From Rhodospirillaceae bacterium (GTDB taxonomy: Bacteria > Pseudomonadota > Alphaproteobacteria > Rickettsiales > UBA3002): DNA of 5,129 nucleotides. The stretch is taken from contig CANHAG010000129.1 of NCBI GenBank assembly GCA_947458525.1, positions 1 through 5,129 of the forward strand. Reading direction: 5' to 3'. Positions 1-5,017 of this stretch are shown piece by piece (position 1 is the stretch's first letter; the number at the start of each line of letters is the position of its first letter). Both the position numbers and the translations under genes were made by a program. Under the pieces are notes generated by a model. That model saw nothing but the letters and a program-made list of their open reading frames with translations, searched no databases and was not told the DNA's origin.

Positions 1-1038
1 CACCGCGTCATATGCAAGGCTTGAAAGCCGTGGCGGCTGATAGCGATAGACGGTGCGGAACCGCGTTTCATAGGCGTTTGTCAGATGTGGCGGCGAGGTG
101 GCAAACCACGCGCCTTCAAGATTCACACGGGTGATGAGCAGCACATCGTCCCACAGCCCGGTGCCCAGCAGCTGAATGCCACGGTTGCGCAAACCCCGCG
201 CCTCAAGCGTGCGCAGAATAGTATCAAGCGGCGGCCCGGCTTCGGGTAAGAAAAGACTGTCAAACGCAGCAGGTTCACCGGGCGGAATCAGCGTTTGCAT
301 GGCCACATCCAGCCCCACCCCTTGAGGGGAGAAACGTGCCTCCCGCACCAGCACCGCGCCGGACTCAGTAATCTGCTGCCGCGCGGCCTCCATCACCGTC
401 TGGCCATAGGGGTTATTGGGGGTGAGCGCTGCCAGCTGCACCCTGCCTTGCGAGGTGGCAAATTCCACCACCCGGCGGGTCTGGGCTTCGGGCGAGAAGC
501 CGAAAATATACACACCCGGCGCCGCCACGCCCGGGCTGTTGGAAAAGCTGATAACAGGCACACCCGCCGCGCGCGCAGGGATGGCGACGGCGGCGGTTGC
601 ATCGCTGAAAACGGGGCCGATTAACATCACCGATCCATCCGCGATTGCCTGCTCTGCCGCCTCGCGCGCCTGTTCGGGTGTATCGCCCGCATCATAGGTT
701 TTAAGCTCGACGCGGACGCGGTTCTGCTCCGGCGTCAGGCTTGCATATTTATCGAAAAGCGACAAGGTGGCCGCATCCTGCAGCGCCCGGCCAAGATCTG
801 AATTGCGGCCGGTAATCGGCAGCAGCAGCGCCACTTTCACCCGCTTATCCACCGGTATCTGACCCATCGCATCGGGTCTGGGTGCTTCAATCGTGACGGG
901 CGCGGCAACCACCGGAGGGGTCGCGTAGGGAGAAGCATAGGAATCTTCTGCCATAGGCGGGGCGGGCTGGCGGGTGCAGGCCGCCATCAGCAGCACCAGC
1001 ACCGGTAAAAGACACAACCGCCGGAAATTGGTAATCAT
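1..1038 (-). CDS. Penicillin-binding protein activator (LpoA-like lipoprotein), 3' end outside window
   Basis: An open frame of 346 codons runs leftward from the ATG at 1038-1036 and leaves the window without a stop. Residues 1-21 form a lipoprotein signal: two arginines, a hydrophobic run, then LMAAC with Cys21 as the expected lipidated residue. The next residue is Thr, not Asp, which suits outer-membrane sorting by E. coli rules. A Pro/Ala-rich linker follows (about 22-65), then a periplasmic-binding-protein fold of the Peripla_BP_6 type beginning VKVALLLPITGRNSDLG (67-83), with later segments such as GPVFSDATAAVAIPA and TPNNPYGQTVMEAA. In E. coli, LpoA reaches from the outer membrane through the peptidoglycan to activate PBP1A. 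The TPR region that precedes this domain in E. coli LpoA is absent, as is usual for alphaproteobacterial members annotated as PBP activators. The divergent rsmI neighbour supports the call. The other possibility is an ABC-type amino-acid binding protein, but the lipobox and context argue against it. Confidence 0.85.
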   Translation of the reverse strand, partial: MITNFRRLCLLPVLVLLMAACTRQPAPPMAEDSYASPYATPPVVAAPVTIEAPRPDAMGQIPVDKRVKVALLLPITGRNSDLGRALQDAATLSLFDKYASLTPEQNRVRVELKTYDAGDTPEQAREAAEQAIADGSVMLIGPVFSDATAAVAIPARAAGVPVISFSNSPGVAAPGVYIFGFSPEAQTRRVVEFATSQGRVQLAALTPNNPYGQTVMEAARQQITESGAVLVREARFSPQGVGLDVAMQTLIPPGEPAAFDSLFLPEAGPPLDTILRTLEARGLRNRGIQLLGTGLWDDVLLITRVNLEGAWFATSPPHLTNAYETRFRTVYRYQPPRLSSLAYDAV

Positions 1039-1052
1039 GGGATGCGCATCCC
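1039..1052. promoter_or_regulatory. 14-base perfect palindrome between divergent starts (candidate operator)
   Basis: GGGATGCGCATCCC is its own reverse complement and directly abuts the start codon of the leftward lipoprotein gene. It fills more than a third of the 38-base gap to rsmI. The position fits an operator or translational control site for the leftward gene. The palindrome is seen in the sequence; its function is a guess and chance is not excluded. Confidence 0.3.
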
Positions 1053-1076
1053 TTCTTCTTATGGTACGAGGAAGCC

Positions 1077-1940
1077 ATGTCTAGCAAAGCTGCAGCGAAA
1101 AGCAATGCGCCCGCCACGCTTTATGTGGTGGCCACGCCGATTGGTAATCTTGGTGATATGACGTTCCGCGCGGTGGAATGCCTGAAACAGGCCAGCCTCA
1201 TCGCCTGCGAAGATACGCGCACCAGTCAGGTGCTGCTTGCCCATTACGGCATCGCCAGCCCGACCATCAGTTTCCATGAACATAACCGCGCGGCGCGGGT
1301 GCCCGAACTCATCGCAAGGCTCAAGGCGGGGGAGTCGGTGGCGCTTATCAGTGATGCGGGCACCCCGCTTGTGAGCGACCCCGGGGAGACACTGGTTAAA
1401 GCCGCGTGGGAGGCGGGCATCACGGTCACCCCCATTCCCGGTGCCAGCGCGGCCATCGCCGCGCTTTCGGCTGCGGGCATGGCAGCGGAGGGATTTTTCT
1501 TCGCCGGGTTTTTGCCCACCAAACCGGCGGAACGCCGGGCGCGGCTCAGCCTGATGCGCGCCCTGCCAGTGACGGTGATTCTTTACGAAGCCCCGCACCG
1601 CATTGCGGATACTCTGCGCGAGCTGGCCGCACTGCTGGGTGACCGCCCGGCTACCCTCGCCCGCGAGCTGACCAAGAAATTCGAGCAATTCCACCACGGC
1701 ACGCTTCACACCCTCGCGCAGATGGTGGCAGCACAGCCGGTGAAAGGCGAGCTGGTGCTGCTGATTGCGCCTGCTGCCAGCGAGGCCGCACTGGCCGATG
1801 AGGCGCTGATTGACCAGATGATCACCGATGCCCTCCGCCGCCTGCCCAAAAGTGCGGCAGCGGCGGAAGTGGCGCGCGCCACCGGTCTGCCGCGCGAGGA
1901 AATTTATGCCCGCACCCTCACCCACCCGCGCCAGGCGTGA
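1077..1940 (+). CDS. rsmI: 16S rRNA (cytidine1402-2'-O)-methyltransferase RsmI
   Basis: This 287-residue protein is full length for RsmI, which uses S-adenosylmethionine to methylate the 2'-OH of C1402 in the decoding centre of 16S rRNA. The tetrapyrrole-methylase (SAM-dependent) fold shows its family motifs in order: VATPIGNLGD (18-27), CEDTRTS (44-50), SFHEHN (65-70), LISDAGTPLVSDPG (90-103), PIPGASAAIAAL (119-130), GFLPTK (144-149), YEAPHR (170-175) and ELTKKFE (197-203). The C-terminal 40 or so residues (KSAAAEVARATGLPREEIY region) fit the small helical/HTH domain that ends this family. The ATG at 1077 follows GAGG at 1068-1071 with a 5-base gap. It leads a rightward set with yraN and the BON lipoprotein gene, and is divergent from the LpoA-like gene. 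With only 38 bases between the two starts, at least one promoter must lie inside coding sequence. Confidence 0.97.
   Translation: MSSKAAAKSNAPATLYVVATPIGNLGDMTFRAVECLKQASLIACEDTRTSQVLLAHYGIASPTISFHEHNRAARVPELIARLKAGESVALISDAGTPLVSDPGETLVKAAWEAGITVTPIPGASAAIAALSAAGMAAEGFFFAGFLPTKPAERRARLSLMRALPVTVILYEAPHRIADTLRELAALLGDRPATLARELTKKFEQFHHGTLHTLAQMVAAQPVKGELVLLIAPAASEAALADEALIDQMITDALRRLPKSAAAAEVARATGLPREEIYARTLTHPRQA
1896..1900 (+). promoter_or_regulatory. Ribosome binding site fixing the yraN start inside rsmI
   Basis: GAGGA lies 5 bases before the ATG at 1906, within the rsmI coding sequence. It picks this ATG over the in-frame ATG at 1828, which would add 26 Pro/Arg-rich residues that have no counterpart in the YraN family and look like read-through of rsmI in another frame. 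Confidence 0.7.
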
Positions 1941-2286
1941 GCGCCAGCGCCGCTACCGCAAAGGCCAGCGCGGCGAAATGCTGGCCGCACTTTATCTGCG
2001 ACTGCATGGCTGGCGGATTTTGGCGCGCCGCTATAAAACTCCCTGCGGCGAGATTGATCTTATCGCCACCCGCGGCAAGGTAATCGCGTTTATTGAAGTG
2101 AAGGCACGCAAGGAAAAGGACGCGGCGGCGGAATCCATCCACCGCCGCAACCAGCAACGTGTGATGCAGGCGGCACAGATATTCCTGCAACATCACCCGC
2201 GCTACGGCCAGAAGATGATACGATTCGACGCCTGCCTCATCCCGTGGTATGGATGGCCATACCATATTCCTGATGCATTTTCGTGA
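1906..2286 (+). CDS. yraN: YraN family protein (UPF0102, endonuclease-like fold)
   Basis: The product has 126 residues, close to the 131 I recall for E. coli YraN. The family core is clear: RKGQRGEMLAALYL (18-31), GWRILARRYKTPCGEIDLIA (35-54), then IAFIEVKAR (60-68), with the closing RFDACLI and a C-terminal DAF. The arrangement Glu24 ... Glu49-x-Asp51 ... Glu64-x-Lys66 is the PD-(D/E)XK-type nuclease signature on which the family's predicted nuclease fold rests. No specific DNA substrate is established to my knowledge, so the function stays predicted. A basic N-terminus (RARRERQRRYRKGQR) would suit nucleic-acid contact. The gene overlaps rsmI by 35 bases, and its stop lies 11 bases before the BON lipoprotein start, so it is probably translated from the rsmI transcript. 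A longer start at 1828 is possible but unlikely. Confidence 0.93.
   Translation: MPAPSPTRARRERQRRYRKGQRGEMLAALYLRLHGWRILARRYKTPCGEIDLIATRGKVIAFIEVKARKEKDAAAESIHRRNQQRVMQAAQIFLQHHPRYGQKMIRFDACLIPWYGWPYHIPDAFS
2245..2264 (+). repeat. Inverted repeat / potential RNA hairpin at the end of yraN
   Basis: TGGTATGG and CCATACCA are exact complements separated by ATGG, giving an 8-bp stem with a 4-base loop, and a flanking G-U pair could extend it. It encodes the Trp/Tyr-rich tail of YraN (WYGWPYH region) and ends 33 bases before the next start. No T-run follows, so it is not a standard terminator. It could be an RNA-processing or stability element, or simply a by-product of the protein sequence. Confidence 0.35.
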
Positions 2287-2297
2287 ATGGGGATGCT

Positions 2298-2906
2298 ATG
2301 ACCACGCGCCTTTATGCTTTGATAATGTCTGCTCTTGTCCTCTCAGGCTGTGCCGCCGTGGCCACTACCGCTGCCACGGGGGTGGGCGTTGCCACCGCTC
2401 AGGATCGTTCTTACGGCGAAAGTGTGGATGATAATCTGATCTACGCGAAGCTGAATGAGAAATTCCTGAATGCGGATGTGAATGATCTGCTCGTGAATGT
2501 GACCGTCAATGTCCGCCATAAACGCGTGATGCTGACCGGTAATGTAGAGAAGGAAGAAACCGCAGCCCGCGCCGCCCAGCTTGCCTGGCAGGTGCAGAAG
2601 GTGGACGAAGTCATCAATGAAATCATCGTCGCGCCCGATACCAGCGCCTGGGATGTGGCAAATGACCTTGCAATCAAGAAAAATCTTGAGACCCGGCTGC
2701 TGCTTACCAAAGATGTCTGGGTGATCAATTACTCGATTGATGTGGTGAACGGCACTGTCTATCTGCTGGGCAACTGCTATACCGAGGCCGAGCGGGAGAA
2801 GGCATTAAGCGTGGCGCGCACTACTAGCGGCGTGAAGAAAGTAGTCAGCCATCTGCGCGTTGCAGGCGGCACTCCGCCGGGTTTGGGCGGGGCTTCAGAT
2901 CAATGA
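2298..2906 (+). CDS. BON-domain lipoprotein, DolP/YraP-like
   Basis: The product has 202 residues. A short lipoprotein signal ends LSGC, with Cys18 as the expected lipidated residue and Ala at +2, pointing to the outer membrane. An Ala/Val/Thr-rich stretch (19-34) precedes DRSYGESVDDN. Two BON domains follow, at about 45-112 (VTVNVRHKRVMLTGNV core) and 122-190 (YSIDVVNGTVYLLGNC core, then GVKKVVSHLRV). E. coli DolP (YraP) has the same layout: lipid anchor, two BON domains and similar length. It binds anionic phospholipid and supports outer-membrane integrity. The position after rsmI and yraN matches the E. coli order, with diaA absent. ATG 2298 is preferred because GGGGA lies just upstream. 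The GTG at 2283 is in frame and overlaps the yraN stop, but lacks a ribosome site and would only add five residues. A generic OsmY-like BON protein is the alternative. Confidence 0.88.
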   Translation: MTTRLYALIMSALVLSGCAAVATTAATGVGVATAQDRSYGESVDDNLIYAKLNEKFLNADVNDLLVNVTVNVRHKRVMLTGNVEKEETAARAAQLAWQVQKVDEVINEIIVAPDTSAWDVANDLAIKKNLETRLLLTKDVWVINYSIDVVNGTVYLLGNCYTEAEREKALSVARTTSGVKKVVSHLRVAGGTPPGLGGASDQ

Positions 2907-2932
2907 GGAATGAATCATAGGGCTGACGAACA

Positions 2933-3040
2933 ATGAACATGCAGCCTGAACCACATACCACGCGCTGCTGCGAATTGTCACAATTCTTTCATTTTACTTG
3001 CGCGGCCAGCGGGGGTATGAGGTCGCGCCATGAAACATAA
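2933..3040 (+). CDS. Possible small upstream ORF, 35 codons, overlapping the sco start
   Basis: ATG 2933 opens a frame of 35 codons ending in TAA at 3038-3040, eight bases inside the sco gene. The peptide contains a Cys-Cys pair (residues 12-13), a third Cys (23) and three His (8, 20, 33). There is no good ribosome site before it, and I recognise no family. The overlap with sco would allow translational coupling, and Cys/His content could fit metal sensing, but in GC-rich DNA an open frame this short is expected by chance. This is a speculative entry. Confidence 0.15.
   Translation: MNMQPEPHTTRCCELSQFFHFTCAASGGMRSRHET
2972..2986. promoter_or_regulatory. 15-base palindrome upstream of sco (candidate operator)
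   Basis: GAATTGT and ACAATTC are exact inverted arms around a single central C. As RNA it would form only a weak 5-bp A/U-rich stem, so a DNA-binding dimer is the more natural reading. It lies 43 bases before the sco ATG, where an operator would be expected. I do not match it to a known regulator's consensus. Confidence 0.35.
3018..3022 (+). promoter_or_regulatory. Ribosome binding site of sco
   Basis: TGAGG sits 7 bases before ATG 3030 and supports that start. It also speaks against leaderless transcription from the weak TATGAG hexamer that overlaps it. Confidence 0.6.
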
Positions 3041-3629
3041 TGTTGTCGCATGGATTGTGATGGTGCTTGGGCTGGCGGGGCTTGCGGCTTACGTTGGGCC
3101 GAAATTCCTGAATGTCGGCCCGCCGGCACATGGGGTGGGGGAAGCGCTGATTGGCGGGGAGTTTACCCTCACCGACAGCAGCGGCGCGACCGTTACGAAT
3201 GAGAGTTTCGCGGGCAAATACCGGCTGGTGTTTTTCGGCTTCACCCATTGTCCGGATGTCTGTCCTACCTCGCTGCTTGTCATGCAGCAGGCACTCACCG
3301 ATCTGGGAGAGGAGGGAAAGGATATCGTTCCCATCTTCATTACGGTGGATCCTGCGCGTGATGACAGGGAAACAGTTGGGCGCTACGTGAAAAATTTCGG
3401 CGAGCGCATGGTAGGGCTGACTGGTACGCCAGAACAGATCCGCGAGGCGGCGGAGGCCTATAAAGTCTATTACCAGAAAGTCGAAGACAAGAATTCCGCG
3501 CTCGGTTATACGGTCGATCATTCCGGGTTTATCTATCTGATGGATCAGCGCGGGAAATATATCGCGCATTTCCCCCATACCATCAGCCAGAAAGATCTGG
3601 TACAAGGCATCCGCAAACATCTGGAGTAG
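3030..3629 (+). CDS. SCO1/SenC family copper chaperone for cytochrome c oxidase
   Basis: The product has 199 residues. An N-terminal membrane anchor (about 6-23, AWIVMVLGLAGLAAYVG) is followed by a thioredoxin-like domain facing the periplasm. The copper ligands of the family are present: the CPDVC motif (Cys74 and Cys78, inside FFGFTHCPDVCPTSL) and His164 in VDHSGFIYLMD. The strand IFITVDPARDDRETV (102-116) is the other family hallmark. SCO proteins bind copper and reduce or metallate the CuA site of cytochrome oxidase subunit II, usually with PCuAC, whose gene begins 4 bases downstream. The family also includes SenC/PrrC proteins tied to redox signalling, so a regulatory side role is possible. 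No oxidase genes lie in view. All three ligands are intact, so the protein is expected to be functional. Confidence 0.95.
   Translation: MKHNVVAWIVMVLGLAGLAAYVGPKFLNVGPPAHGVGEALIGGEFTLTDSSGATVTNESFAGKYRLVFFGFTHCPDVCPTSLLVMQQALTDLGEEGKDIVPIFITVDPARDDRETVGRYVKNFGERMVGLTGTPEQIREAAEAYKVYYQKVEDKNSALGYTVDHSGFIYLMDQRGKYIAHFPHTISQKDLVQGIRKHLE
3623..3626 (+). promoter_or_regulatory. Ribosome binding site of the PCuAC gene, inside the sco 3' end
   Basis: GGAG, within the last codons of sco, lies 7 bases before ATG 3634. It supports that start and indicates that the two genes are translated from one message. Confidence 0.55.
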
Positions 3630-3633
3630 TCTT

Positions 3634-4113
3634 ATGCGTTCCTCTTTCCTCGCTATGACAGGTTTATTGGTATTTTCTGCTGTCGCACTCGCCCAGTCCC
3701 ATACGGGCATCATGACGAGCGCAGGCTGGGCACCGGAAAGCCTCGCGGGGGCAAAGACCGGCATCGCCTATGCCACGGTGATGAATCATAGTGGCAAAAC
3801 AGTCGAGATCACCGCGCTTTCCTCGCCGGTGGCAAGCACGGTCGAACTGCATGACCAGTCGCAAAAAGACGGGGTAGTGACTATGCGCCGGGTGGAAGTG
3901 CCGCGTCTTATCCCGGGTAAATCCATGAAACTCAAGCCCGGTGGGCGGCATTTCATGCTGATTGGGCTTAAAGAACCGCTGATAGAAGGCCAGACATTCC
4001 CGCTGACGATTACCTTTGATTCCGGTGAATCCGTGACCGCTGAAATCACGGTGAAGAAGGCGGGCTTGCAGCCGGCGGATGAATCGCCTAAGCTAGAGCA
4101 TGACCACCACTAA
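3634..4113 (+). CDS. Periplasmic copper chaperone PCuAC (DUF461)
   Basis: The product has 159 residues with a cleavable signal peptide (about 1-20, ending AVALA before Gln21). The copper site fits the family pattern H-x10-M-x21-H-x-M exactly: His73, Met84, His106 and Met108. The surrounding segments ATVMNHSGKTVEI, RVEVPRLIPGKSMKLKPGG and HFMLIGLKEPL are also typical. PCuAC carries Cu(I) in the periplasm and passes it to the CuA centre of cytochrome oxidase, working with the SCO protein encoded immediately upstream. The tail ends HDHH, which could add copper ligands as in other members with His-rich ends. Those last codons overlap the gmk start by 14 bases in another frame, so the tail sequence is constrained by two genes. 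Confidence 0.94.
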   Translation: MRSSFLAMTGLLVFSAVALAQSHTGIMTSAGWAPESLAGAKTGIAYATVMNHSGKTVEITALSSPVASTVELHDQSQKDGVVTMRRVEVPRLIPGKSMKLKPGGRHFMLIGLKEPLIEGQTFPLTITFDSGESVTAEITVKKAGLQPADESPKLEHDHH

Positions 4114-4759
4114 TCTACCCGTTTCTTCCGCCCATCGCGGGCTGATGTTTGTGCTTTCCTCGCCCTCGGGCGCGGGGAAAACCACACTCTCGCGCCGATT
4201 GCTGGAGGCGGATGAGAGGGTGACGCTTTCCGTTTCTGTCACCACCCGACCCATGCGGCCTGGCGAAAGAGAGGGGCGGGATTATTATTTCATTGATGAC
4301 ACCCGGTTTGCCACCATGGTCACAGGCGGCGAGCTGCTCGAACATGCCACCGTGTTCGGCCACCGCTATGGCACCCCGCGCCAGCATGTGATGCAGACGC
4401 TCGAAGCCGGGCGCGATGTATTATTTGATATTGACTGGCAGGGTACGCGCCAGCTGGCGGAATGTTGCCGGGGAGATCTGGTCAGCGTGTTCATCCTCCC
4501 CCCTTCGCTCACCGAGCTGGAACGCCGCCTGCGCCAGCGCGCGCAGGATACGGAGGAAGTCGTGCAAAAACGTATGGCGCGCGCGACCGATGAAATCAGC
4601 CACTGGCAGGAATATGATTACGTGATTGTGAATGATAATCTGGATGAGGCGCTCGTGCTCATCCGCAAAATTCTGGATGCGGAGCGGCTCAAACGCGCCC
4701 GCCAGCATTATCTGGATGGATTTGTCACTAAGCTTTGTGCGGGGCGCACGGCATCATAA
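4100..4759 (+). CDS. gmk: Guanylate kinase
   Basis: This 219-residue enzyme phosphorylates GMP or dGMP with ATP to give GDP or dGDP, an essential step in guanine nucleotide supply in the cytoplasm. The P-loop is SSPSGAGKTTL (20-30). The GMP-binding segment is SVSVTTRPMRPGEREGRDYYF (44-64), with LLEHATVFGHRYGTPR (79-94), the DIDWQG motif (110-115), FILPPS, the lid region RLRQRAQDTEEVVQKRM and YDYVIVND. Length is normal, with a short N-terminal extension before RGLMFVLSS. ATG 4100 has only a weak TAGAG one base upstream, so translation probably depends on coupling to the overlapping PCuAC gene. The next in-frame ATG (4145, residue 16) lies at the first strand of the fold and would trim it too closely. 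The stop overlaps the convergent membrane-protein gene. In many alphaproteobacteria I recall gmk beside yicC and mltG, so the copper-gene context here is less usual. Confidence 0.98.
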   Translation: MTTTNLPVSSAHRGLMFVLSSPSGAGKTTLSRRLLEADERVTLSVSVTTRPMRPGEREGRDYYFIDDTRFATMVTGGELLEHATVFGHRYGTPRQHVMQTLEAGRDVLFDIDWQGTRQLAECCRGDLVSVFILPPSLTELERRLRQRAQDTEEVVQKRMARATDEISHWQEYDYVIVNDNLDEALVLIRKILDAERLKRARQHYLDGFVTKLCAGRTAS

Positions 4760-5017
4760 GCGTGCAGCATTCCGGCGCGCGCGGAGCCACTGCCAGATCC
4801 CATATACCGCCACCGCCGCCCAGCACAGCTCAAGAATGAAGATGGGCAGATTCCAGTCATGGCTCAGGGAAATGATCAGAGCCATGGCGCCAAACAGATT
4901 GCACAGATGCAGCCGCAGCGTGCCGCTATGCCATTTGCCAAGGGAAGTCATGGCATAGGCAAGGGTGAAAAGCAGCGGCCCCACAAGGCCGATGGCATTG
5001 TAATAAAGATCACTCAT
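4754..5017 (-). CDS. Small three-helix membrane protein, CBU_0592-like
   Basis: The product has 87 residues from ATG 5017-5015. Hydrophobic segments at about 8-24, 36-52 and 57-78 suggest three membrane helices, ending in a basic tail (LRARRNAARL). The pattern YNAIGLVGPLLFTLAYAM, LHLCNLFGAMALIISL and NLPIFILELCWAAVAVYGIW matches small proteins named CBU_0592 family membrane proteins, whose function I do not know. An in-frame ATG at 5101 would add 28 residues, but that stretch is better explained as the reading of another gene in a different frame, so I chose the shorter start. GGGG lies a few bases upstream and may serve as the ribosome site. The stop TGA overlaps the gmk stop by 6 bases, tail to tail. 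The start overlaps the preceding gene by 8 bases (ATGAGTGA), indicating a shared transcript. Confidence 0.75.
   Translation of the reverse strand: MSDLYYNAIGLVGPLLFTLAYAMTSLGKWHSGTLRLHLCNLFGAMALIISLSHDWNLPIFILELCWAAVAVYGIWQWLRARRNAARL

Larger units (their letters stand above)
2907..3029. other. Intergenic gap ahead of the copper genes
   Basis: This is the longest non-coding stretch in the window and noticeably richer in A+T around 2972-2998 than its neighbours. It holds a 15-base palindrome, a possible 35-codon upstream ORF and the sco ribosome site. I found no strong terminator after the BON gene: the small GGCGG/CCGCC stem near 2866-2878 has no T-run. A weak -35/-10 pair (TTTACT at 2993, TATGAG at 3016, 17 apart) would start transcription within a few bases of the sco ATG and lose its ribosome site, so I do not call it a promoter. 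Whether the copper genes have their own promoter or are read from rsmI is unresolved. Confidence 0.5.

Noticed and set aside
1035..1049. Tiny leader frame (Met-Arg-Ile-Pro-stop) overlapping the LpoA-like start
   Set aside because: Four codons created by the palindrome, with the purine-rich ribosome sequence immediately against the ATG; not distinguishable from chance.
1039..1100. Minus-strand promoter TTGCTA-18-CATAAG for the LpoA-like gene
   Set aside because: Each hexamer matches only four of six positions, the spacer is long and the predicted start would cut into the ribosome site; too weak to list.
1828..1905. Longer N-terminus for YraN starting at ATG 1828
   Set aside because: The extra residues are another-frame reading of rsmI and there is no family counterpart, while ATG 1906 has a well-placed GAGGA.
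1059..1925. A 288-codon open frame on the minus strand, antisense to rsmI
   Set aside because: It lies almost wholly over rsmI, has a low-complexity Arg/Gly/His-rich translation with no recognisable family, and is the usual shadow frame of a GC-rich gene.
2283..2297. GTG start for the BON lipoprotein overlapping the yraN stop
   Set aside because: No ribosome site precedes it, and it only adds five residues before a normal lipoprotein signal beginning at ATG 2298.
2866..2878. GGCGG/CCGCC stem at the end of the BON gene as a terminator
   Set aside because: The stem is short, lies inside coding sequence and has no T-run after it.
2993..3021. TTTACT-17-TATGAG as a sco promoter
   Set aside because: Transcription would begin after the TGAGG ribosome site, leaving a nearly leaderless message; both hexamers match only partly.
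2994..3764. A 256-codon minus-strand open frame across sco and the PCuAC start
   Set aside because: Both plus-strand genes under it have intact family motifs and ribosome sites; the antisense translation shows no domain or signal.
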